The notes below the pieces were generated by a model. The model saw only the letters and a program-made list of their open reading frames with translations. It had not been told where the DNA came from and made no database searches. The translations under genes were made by a program, and so were the position numbers. Below, in pieces: positions 22,501 through 30,900 of a stretch of DNA of 64,000 bases (positions within the stretch are counted from its first letter, which is position 1; each line of letters opens with the position of its first letter). The stretch covers positions 1,199,501 to 1,263,500 of the forward strand of contig JANJXV010000043.1 in the NCBI GenBank assembly GCA_024803745.1, in the 5' to 3' direction. Source of the DNA: Megascapheus bottae. Its lineage: Eukaryota; Chordata; Mammalia; Rodentia; Geomyidae.

Positions 22501-22507
22501 TTAACCG

Positions 22508-23053
22508 GTGCTCACAGCGTCTAGATTTAAAAGCAGAGGTATGGAGATTTCAGATACTGGGGCCGAGAAGGTCTGGGAGGCCTTAACATGCGCTATGTTA
22601 ATGGTGGCCATTCTTTTCAATTGGGCTGCATGGGACCGCGTGGAGCTCCTGGTGAGAAGTAGGAAGATAAACTTGGGAGAGGATCCTCCCCTCAGGGTCT
22701 ATCAGACCTTGTCTGCCCTTAAGGCATCTAGGGCCAAGGAAACTTTAAGTAAAGAGTGCTCAGAGCTGTGGAGAGTTAGCCTTCCTGCTGCTCAGGTTTT
22801 AGAGCCTCGCCCTGAGGAGGGATTTTTGAGCCCCTTTGATCCTGGGATCAGGCCCCAGAGCTCTTCACCAAGTGCTCCTGCCCCAAAATTTGCGGCAGAC
22901 AATTGGAGGGCAGAACGGCCTCCGCCATTTTACCCCCACGCTTCACCTCGTGTTAAACCAGAAGAGGAGGTTAACCCGCCATATCTCGGCAGCTCCTCCC
23001 CTGAAAGGAAAGGGCGGGTTAAGCGCCATTTTACTCCTCCCCACCATGCTTGA
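22508..23053 (+). pseudogene. ERV-1 second gag matrix segment, ERV-3 type
   Basis: A 181-codon open frame (first ATG at 22541) resembles the matrix region of ERV-3. 'FKSRGMEI', 'KVWEAL', 'WDRVELLVRSRKINLGEDPP' and 'VYQTLSALKAS' align with 'LKSRGLEI', 'KVWDTL', 'WDKIEHLIRKAQINQGEIPP' and 'VYSVLYALKSS' there. A proline-rich tail follows, as after the ERV-3 matrix. In a retrovirus this domain directs Gag to membranes, but here it has lost its own N-terminus and is cut off from capsid. It shows that ERV-1 is a recombinant between two class II lineages. Confidence 0.75.
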
Positions 23054-23235
23054 TAAATGCTAACCCTGGGGGCAATAGACCTGCCCTAAAAGACCTTAGG
23101 GAAGCAGTCTCCAAAAATGGGCCTAATTCGCCCTGGGCCAAAACCATCCTCCAAAGCCTGGTTCATCAGCAATCCTCTCAGGCCTTAAGCTCCCAGCAAC
23201 TAGAAACTGCCACAGGCCCCAGCTCTTGGGTGTAG
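23050..23235 (+). pseudogene. ERV-1 gag capsid N-terminal remnant, ERV-3 type
   Basis: A 61-codon frame carries 'NPGGNRP' and 'LKDLREAV...NGPNSPW', matching the start of the ERV-3 capsid ('NPGSNRP', 'LKELKKAV...DGPNAPW'). It breaks off after 'LVHQQ', where sequence shared with ERV-2 (from 41215) resumes. The junction is therefore a recombination point between ERV-3-type and ERV-2-type sequence. Confidence 0.7.
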
Positions 23236-23676
23236 CTGGCCTAGCAGCATCTTAGCAATTGGCAAGCCCCCTGTCCTGGCCAGAGCCATTCAGCCGCTGC
23301 CCTGTAATCTCTAGGGAGAGACAAGATACAGATGTTGTGACATTTTATGATGACTGCATTAGTTATGAAACAATTAGCATAGAACTGCTCCCCCAATTCT
23401 AGGGGCCACAGTCTAATTGCATGCCCCCCACCCTGTGGGTGGAGCAATGACCTATTGGCCGGGAAAACAATTGGAGCTACTAAAATTAATAAGGATCAGG
23501 CAAATACAAGTTTCAAATACAGGTTTCTTCATGATCTCCCTGCAGTATGCCCATGGGAATGACCCGACCAGGGCTCCCAAGTCTTTTATCAATTCCTAAT
23601 AATTTGTATATTTATGCTATTGAGATAAGATTGCTTTTTCTAGAAACAGTGGTTTTCCTTTAACAACCTTTTTTGT
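23236..23676 (+). pseudogene. ERV-1 decayed pol-like stretch shared with ERV-2
   Basis: About 440 bp align closely with ERV-2 41238-41663. Short pieces such as 'KQLELLKLIRIRQIQ' suggest the region just before the RT fingers, but stops are frequent and the assignment is weak. Nothing intact is seen. Confidence 0.45.
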
Positions 23677-23691
23677 AAAAGATGCCCAGGT
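23677..23691 (+). repeat. 15-bp direct repeat left of the integrase segment
   Basis: AAAAGATGCCCAGGT recurs at 24265-24279. ERV-2 has one copy only (near 41677-41691) and no integrase segment. Confidence 0.92.
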
Positions 23692-24266
23692 ATAGTGGTT
23701 TCATTTTTGCCCCCCCTCATTCGGGAGAAGCCACAAAGGATGTTATTTCACATCTTGTCACAGCCTTTTCTGTCCTGGGAAAACCTGTTAAAATTAAAAC
23801 AGATAATGGTCCTGCTTATGTTAGTGCAAAATTTAGACAGTTTTGTGAAGCGCTTCACATTAATCACATTACAGGAATCCTCTATAACCCACAAGGTCAA
23901 GGAATTGTTGAGAGAGCCCATCAAACGCTAAAAACTTGGCTTACGCGGCTTAAATCCACTTCTTTATCCTTTGCTTCCCCCCGTGATCGATTAAGTCATG
24001 CACTCTTTGTGTTAAATTTTCTGACTTTGGATAATAACGATCATTTGGCTGCAGACCGCCACTGGCACCCTTCTCTAGATACGTCTCCGCCTATGGTGAT
24101 GTGGCGAGACCCCCTCACTAATAAATGGAATGGTCCAGATCCAGTACTCATTTGGGGACGCGGTTCAGCCTGTGTCCTGGATCAAAAACAATCGGCACCG
24201 AGATGGCTGCCCGAGAGATTGATTAAGCAAGTCAACTCATCAGCCCCTAAGGACGTTAACGTTTAA
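23682..24266 (+). pseudogene. ERV-1 integrase fragment (core second half and C-terminus)
   Basis: A 194-codon open frame; homology to integrase begins at 'YSGFIFA' (about residue 4). The last two residues of the catalytic triad are present: Asp41 in KTDNGP and Glu77 in 'GQGIVERAHQ', with the canonical 35 residues between. The C-terminal DNA-binding domain follows ('WRDPLTNKWNGPDPV', 'GRGSACV'). The zinc-binding HHCC domain and the first catalytic aspartate are missing, so it cannot integrate DNA. It is the longest open retroviral frame in ERV-1 and is flanked exactly by the 15-bp repeats. Confidence 0.9.
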
Positions 24267-24279
24267 AAGATGCCCAGGT
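24265..24279 (+). repeat. 15-bp direct repeat right of the integrase segment
   Basis: Second copy of AAAAGATGCCCAGGT. It lies across the integrase stop codon and is followed by the non-coding block shared with ERV-2. Confidence 0.92.
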
Positions 24280-27200
24280 GAAAAGCAAAGGCCTCCAGAG
24301 GTAAGTATCGGCCGACCCCCTGTATGTGTTTTGTTTTGTTTTGTTCTATTTTGTTTTATTTTTATAATACAGAGGCCTGGGTGGTCAAGGGACGCCTTGA
24401 CCCGCCCCCCCCCCTTCTGAGTTTCTTGTCGATAACAGAGCATACCTGAGAGTCCCACCAGCAAGACATGTCTAAATCTAAAAATAGCTGTTTGGTGAAA
24501 ACATTCGCCTGAGCTCGTGTTTTTGTGTTAAGTATATCTGATTGAGTATATGTCAATGTCTAATTTTGTTTCAGAGCCTTTTGTTAGGTGTGTTAGGATG
24601 GACTCCATCTGCCAGCTGGTAGTTTAAGGCCAGGCATGCCATCAAAAGTTTAGGAGTCTCTTCTCTGTCTTGTTCGTGTTAAGTTTAGGAGTCTCTTCTC
24701 TGTCTTGTTCGTGTTACATATTTTTCCTTGTCCAGTTTTGTCTTTAAAATTGGTACCAGTTCTAAATATGGATCCTTATGGTTTTTCTGCGTGTACTCAA
24801 GCACACATCCTTGTTAATCTATTTGAATATTTCTGGGAAGTAAAAAGTTTTGGCTCCACACGGGCCTGGTATGGCCCCATCCAATCCGCTGCAGCTGAGG
24901 TGAGCAGAGGCCAGACAAAGCAGCTGCAGGCTTCGTTCAGTTTCCTTTTTCCTACAACCTGCTGAAGTGACAGTCTAGAGACACTTGGTGACAGGACACA
25001 GACTTGTCTTAGTTCTCCTAGGTTTAAGACTCCCACCCAACTTTCATCTGCAAAAAGTAATATGTCTGATATCAGAAACAAGCTCTGGAAGAATAAATTT
25101 CAGCTAAGTTGCCTTGTTAGAAAGCTTTGTTTAAAAACAAAAACAACAACAACAACAAAAAACCTGGTTGTCACCTCCAAGAATAAGCTTCGCAAAAACA
25201 ACAACAACAAAAACAACAACAACAAAAAACACCTGAAAATACTAAAATTTCCGGAAAATGAACGGCCGATATTAATTTTGCGCGCTTTAAGATCTTTGAG
25301 TATGAATGTGTGTACGAATGGGTGTGAGTGAACATGTTCAAGGTTAAATTGTCAGCATGCTGTATAAAACAATGGTTGAGCTCATTTTAAACACAAAAGC
25401 AATTGGGTAAATCTAAGTCTAAACTTCAAGAAAATTATTAGGTTTGAATGTCTCCTATGTCTTAAAAGTATTATTGCATTGTTTTAAAGAAAAACTGGTA
25501 AAAAGTATTTTTCTAGAGATCCTGAAATCTGCATTTTAAAAATCTGGTATTGCAATACATACAGGTGTTTACATTGCAAATATTGTATCCTGTTTAGCAC
25601 AAAGGTATTAGGGAATTTGGGATTTATTACTTTAAGTTAAAGTTTGGAAACATGTATTAGAGATTTAAATGTAAAATTGTTCATTAACATCAGAAACTTT
25701 GCCTGTCTGTCTTTTCTTGCAAACTGACACTAGAAATCTAATGGTAAAATGTGGATAATGTGATTAGTATTTTAAAGGAATGTTTAAAGGTTTATCTCTG
25801 TATGATTTGGTTTCATGTTACTGGATTGCAATTGAATGTATCTTAGAAAAAGGAGGAAACTAAGTCCAGACTTAGACTTTTGGTGCACTGATGATGTTTG
25901 TAGTTCTTGCATTAAGGAAAAACATATTTGGGTTTAAACTGTGGGAGTTCTAGGCAGCAATTTTAACTGAAGGAAAGAAAAAAAAATGCCTCTTCTAAAA
26001 GGAGGCCTGAAGTCCAAGGGCGTTCCTTGAGCCCAAGGAGACCTGGAGAAAAGGGAGTGCCTTGAGCCCTTAAAGGTTTTTCAAATGCAAATGAAGACTA
26101 AAATGTTAAGTGTTTAAGTTAAAAAGTGTAAACGTTTTAAAGATCATTAGAAATGGGTTTCTGAACAAAGTTTGAAAGTGAAGTTGTCCTAAATGTTTGT
26201 TTCAAGAAAGAGAAAAAAGGAAAATTAGGACTACCAAAATGATTGCTTAATTGCTATTTAGCCTGCTCTTATAAAGTCTCCTTATAGCAATTTCCAGCTG
26301 GCCCATGGAGAAGGACAGCAATCCTTATTCAGATGTAACTTTGGCTCTTACCAAGTTCCAGGTAAGATCATGCTTAGAGACTATTTCTGAGTTGACCACC
26401 TTGTTGCTCTAATTGGAGTAACGTGGCCTTTGGTAGGACTCACTGATCTGAAAACTGCAGTTTCCAGCCAGCCCGGGCAAAGCAAGGTCCCTGTGAGACT
26501 GTGGTGTCTAATCTGGCAGCAGAGTGCTAATTGAGGCAGAGTTGCTTTGGAGCTCAAAGTGGCAGAGTGCTAGCCTTGAGCTGGAGAGCTGAGGGACAGT
26601 GCCCAGGCCCCGAGTTCAAGTCCAGCAACCAAGCAAGTGAAATGCCAATGGGATGTTTATCCCTGTGTGGAGAGACACTACTGGGACAATGAAGTATCCA
26701 GATGCAAAAAGCCTCTGCGTGGATGGCAGAGATGGTGTCAGATCCTAGAGTCACTCATGCTTGGCCATTCAATATTAATCAGAGCCGGGAGGTCATAGAA
26801 TAGTTTGTAAGCATGCCTTACTAATGCCCATGCCTTTCATAACTGGGCAGGAACTTGTCAAGCATCTGTGATAGTGGTAGTTTAAAGTTCTAACTGAGTA
26901 TTTGACTCCAGCCACAAATTCAGGAAAGTTTGTGGATCTGACAACTAAAGCATTGTTTAAGGTTGCAGAGATTTAGTTCCCCAGACAATCAGGAAAATGC
27001 CTTTGCAAATGGGTGCTAAGTAAGCTAAACTATTGTAGCTAAAGAAGGTTTGTGCAGTTGTTAAATGTCAAATATGATCTAGTTGGAGCAAATCATTGTT
27101 CCTGATAGCTAATCCTGGCAACCCCTTGGTAAAATAGGCTAAGCTTTTTAAGGTTCCTGGTCAAGTACAGAGACAACGCCCCTGAGTCAGCTTGAAGAAG

Positions 27201-27360
27201 TTATAGAAGATGAATCTCCGCCCATCAATCTCCTTTAGATAAAGGGACCAGGGAATCATTGGGAGAATTCACCGAAGTCAGGGCTTAGGTTGAGCTGCTT
27301 TAACCAGTTTGCGCAGAAATTTGCAGGCAATCCAGCAGAAGGTGTGACATTCCATTGGAG
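24280..27360 (+). other. ~3-kb non-coding block of ERV-1, shared with ERV-2
   Basis: This block is clearly homologous to 41692-44750 in ERV-2, in the place where env SU would be expected, yet has no sustained coding frame and no recognisable env. It is AT-rich with scattered homopolymers and includes an ID-like SINE unit (26551-26631). Compared with ERV-2 it has a 34-bp tandem duplication near 24651-24718 and (AAC)n expansions at about 25135-25227. It may be host sequence captured by an ancestor of both elements, or env decayed beyond recognition. Confidence 0.7.
26551..26631 (+). mobile_element. ID-like SINE monomer inside ERV-1
   Basis: 'GTGGCAGAGTGCTAGCCTTG' (A-box side) and 'CGAGTTCAAGTCC' (B box) match one unit of the dimeric ID-like SINE at 19526-19714. 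The same unit is at 43902-43980 in ERV-2, so it was present in their common ancestor and has been carried along as provirus. Confidence 0.7.
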
Positions 27361-27370
27361 TTCCTGAGAG

Positions 27371-27610
27371 ATGAAGCTGCTGCCACATATTCTGCCCTGC
27401 CTGATTCCACCACCACCGCACAGCTGTTTCCTGAGCTCCTGCGGGGCGGGACGCGCCCGCAGCAAAAAGACAGACACATCAGCTAGTGTGTCTTGCTTCT
27501 TGTTCAACGTGGCCTCCCTTCTAGGGATCAGGGCCTCTGTCTCCCCTCTCAGATTAATGCCTACCATGATATTGCCTAAATCCTCGCCCCTCACTTATTT
27601 TAAGGTTTAG
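27371..27610 (+). pseudogene. ERV-1 env-region remnant
   Basis: A 79-codon frame starts with the same '[16 protein letters not shown]' stretch as the ERV-2 env frame (44753) and then jumps, after 'CFLSS', to unrelated GC-rich sequence. The fusion helix, CX6CC motif and membrane anchor of ERV-2 are absent. Sequence after about 27530 again matches the ERV-2 3' end (45604 onward). No functional envelope is possible. Confidence 0.65.
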
Positions 27611-27618
27611 GGAGGATA

Positions 27619-27930
27619 TGTCAGAGACATTCTCCCCTTCCCTGAATTCTTAGCATAAGAATGTGCCTGCATAGTTCCTTGCCCTAAGGTCACTAAGCAA
27701 CCCTTGCCTGCTTGTATTGATATGTAAACATCCTACCACCTGACCTCCTACCCTGAGCAGTACCCCAACCCCCTCTTGCCTCTCCTGAAGAGGCATATAA
27801 GCCCCTGTGTGAAAAATAAAATTCGCAGCTTGATCAGAATGCTTGTCTTGCTGCCTTCTTCGTGTCTCCTGTCCCTTTCATTCCTCCCTCTAGGTTCTTG
27901 GCCCTAGTTGACGTCCCGCCGGACGGGACA
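27619..27930 (+). repeat. ERV-1 3' LTR
   Basis: 312 bp, no difference from the 5' LTR found by eye. A weak polypurine tract (AGGGAGGA, about 27609-27616) precedes it and the target duplication GGTTAG follows at 27931-27936. Confidence 0.95.
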
Positions 27931-30900
27931 GGTTAGGCTTCGGGTTAGGGTTAGGATGAGGGTGAGGGTTAGTGTGAGCGTTAAGCTTAGCTTTAGGATT
28001 AGGGTTATGGTGAGGGTTAGGTTTAGGGTTAGAGTTAGGGTTAGGGTGAGGGTAGTGTTAGAGTTAGGATTAGGGTGAGGGTGTGGGTTACGGTGAGGGT
28101 TAGGTATAGGGTTAGGGTTTGGGTTATATATAGGGTTAGGGTTAGGGTTAGGTTTAGGGTCAGGGTTAGTGTTAGGGTAAGGTTTAGTGTTAGGATAACG
28201 GTTACGGTTAGTGTGTGTGTTAGGGTGAGGGTTAGGGTTAGGGTTAGTTTTAGGATGAGGGTGGGTGTTAGGGTTATGATTAGGATTAGGATTAGTTGGA
28301 GGGTTAGGGTTAGAGTGATGGTAAGGGTGAGGGTTTCTGTTGGGGTTAGGTTTAGGGTGAAGGTGAGGCTGAGCGTTAGGTTGAGGGTGACTCTAAGGGT
28401 TAGGATGAGGTTTAGGGTGAGGGTTAGTGTCTGGGTTAGGGATAGGGTTAGCGTGAAGGTTAGGGTTAGGGTTAGGGTTAGGATGAGGGTTAGGGTGAGG
28501 GTGACGGTTTGGGTAAGGTTTAGTGAGAAGATTATGGTTATGGTTAGGGTTAGGGTGAGGTTTAGGGTGAGGTTTAGGTTTAGAGTTGGGTTTAGGTTTA
28601 CGGTTATGGTGAGGGTTGGGGTGAAGCTTAGGGTTAGAGTTAGGGTTAGGGTTAGGGTTAGTGTGAGGGTTAGGGTGAGGGTGAGGGTTAGGGTTATGAT
28701 TAGGGTTAGGGTGAGTGTGAGGGTTTGGTTGAGGTGAAGGTTAGGTTGAGAATTAATATTAGAGTGAGGGTGAGGGTTAGGGTGAGGGTGAGGGTTAGGT
28801 TGAGGATTAGTGTTAGGGTTAGGATGAGGGTGAGAGTAAGGTTCAGGGTGAGGATGAGGTTGAGGATGAGGGTTAGGATTAGGGTTAGTGTGATGGTGAG
28901 GTTTAGGGTAAGGTTTAGGGTTAGGGATGGGCTTAGGGATAGGGTGTGGTTTAGAGTGAGGGTTAGGGTTAGGGTTAGTGTGAGGGTTAGGGTTACTGTG
29001 AGGGTTAGGTTAAGGTTTAGGGTTAGGGTGAGGGTTAGGGTTAGGGTGAGGGTTATGTATAGGGTTAGGGTTAGGGTTAGTGTGAGGGTGAGGTTAGGGT
29101 TAGGTTTAGGTTTAGGGTTATGTATAAGGTTAGGGTTAGGGTTAGTGTTAGGGTTACGGTTAGGGTAAGAGTGAGGGTTAGGGTTAGGTTTAGGTTTAGG
29201 GTTAGGGTTAGATTGAGGGTGAGGTGAGGGTTAGGGTTAGGGTTAGGTTTAGGGTGAGGGTGAGAGTTAGGTTTAGGTTTAGGGTTAAGGTTAGGGTGAG
29301 GGTTATGGTGAGGGTGAGGGTTAGGGTTAGTTTTAGCATTAGGGTTAGGGTTAGGGTGAGAGTGAGGATGAGGCTAAGTGTTAGGGTTAGGGTTAGGGTG
29401 AGGGTGAGGGTTAGGGTGAGGGTTAGCGAGAGGGTGATGCTTAGGTTTAGTGTTAGCGTTAGGGTCAATAAGGATTAGGGTTAAGGTTAGGGTTAAGTTT
29501 AGGGTTACGTTAGGTTTGGGGTTAGCGTTAGGTTTATGTTTATGGTTAGTTTTAATGTTAGAGTTAGGATTAGGGCTAGGGTTAGGGACCCTTAGGGTTA
29601 GGGTTAGGGTTTGTTTTTTGGTTTGTGTTAGGGTTTGGATTAAGGGTTAGTGTTAGGTTTAGGTACCTTTACGATTATGGTTAGGATTAGGATTAGAGTT
29701 AGGGTTATGTTTATGGTTAGGGCTAGGTCTAAGTTTAGAGTTTGGGTTAGGGTTAGGGTTTTGGTTAGGGTTAGTGTTTGGGTGAGGCTTAGGGTGAGGG
29801 TTACAGTTATCATTAGGGTTAGTGTTAGGTTAAGGTGAGAGTTAGGGTGAGGGTTAGGGTTAAGTTTAGGGTTAGGGAGAGGGTGAGTGTTTGGATGAGT
29901 GTTCGGGTTAGGGTTAGGTTTAGGTTTAGGGTTAGTGTGAGTGTTAGGTTTAGGGTGAAGTTTAGGTTGAGGGTTAGGGTTAGGGTTATGGTGAGGGTTA
30001 GGGTTAGTATGAGGTTATTTTTATGGTTAGGGTTAGGGTGAGTGTAAGAGCGAGGGTTAGGATTAGGGTTAGGTTGAGCATTAGGTTAGGGTTATGTTCA
30101 GGGTTAGTGTGAAGGTTAGGGTTAGGGTGAGGGTGAAGGTGAGGGTTAGGGTTAAGGACCCTTATGGTTAAGGTTAGGGTTAGGATTAGGGGTTTGTTTA
30201 TGGTTAGGTTTAGGGCTAGGACTTGGGTTATGGTTACTGTTAAGATTAGGGCTAGGGTTGGGTTTATGTATAGGGTTAGTGCGAGGGCTAGTTTAGGGTG
30301 AGGTTAGGGTGATGGTTAGAGTTATGGTTAGGGTGAGGCTTAGGGTGAGGGTGAGGTTTAGCGTTACTATTATTAGTGTTATGGTTATGGTTAGGGTTAT
30401 TGTTAGGGTGAGGGGTAGGGTTAAGTTTAGGGTTAGAGATAGGCTGAGGGTTAGGGTGAGGGTGAGGTTAACGGTGAGGGATAGGGTTAGGGTTATAGCT
30501 AGGGTTAGTGTTAGGTTGAAGATTAGGTTGAGGGTGAGGGTTAGGTTTAGGGTTAGGGTTAGGTTGAGGGTTAGGGTTATGCTGAGGGTTAGAGTTAGGG
30601 TTAGTTTTAGCGTTAGGGTTAGGGTTAATGTTAGGGTGAGAGTGAAGGTGAGGGTAATGGTTAGAGTTAGGTTAGGGTAATGGTGAGGGTTAGGGTGTCG
30701 GTTAGCATTAGGGTGATGGTTAGGGTTAGTGTTAGCATTTGGGTCAATAAGGATGAGAGTTAGGTTTAGTGTTAAGGTTAGGGTTAGCGTTAGGTTTACA
30801 GTTAGGGTTAGGTTTATATTTATGGTTATGGTTATGGTTAGGGTTAGGATTAGTGCTAGGGTTAGGGACCGTTAGGATTAGGGTTAGGGTTTGGTTTATG

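Larger units (their letters stand above)
21431..27930 (+). mobile_element. ERV-1: young, defective class II endogenous retrovirus
   Basis: A 6.5-kb provirus bounded by two 312-bp LTRs (TG...CA) and a 6-bp duplication GGTTAG on each side. Both LTRs read identical by eye, so integration is recent. Internal order: tRNA-Lys primer site, splice donor (GTAAGT at 21887), a 21-codon gag start, a misplaced RT fragment, gag sequence related to ERV-3, a pol remnant, an integrase fragment, ~3 kb of non-coding sequence and an env remnant. No frame could supply complete Gag, protease or RT, so its movement must have depended on proteins from another element. Confidence 0.93.

Noticed and set aside
23695..23931. 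Frame overlapping the ERV-1 integrase in +1
   Set aside because: Shadow of the integrase frame; no homology of its own.
24240..24556. Minus-strand frames in the ERV-1 non-coding block
   Set aside because: Not conserved in frame in ERV-2 and with no recognisable motif.
26551..26631. A functional tRNA gene
   Set aside because: The A- and B-box-like motifs belong to an ID-like SINE unit; a proper cloverleaf is not present.
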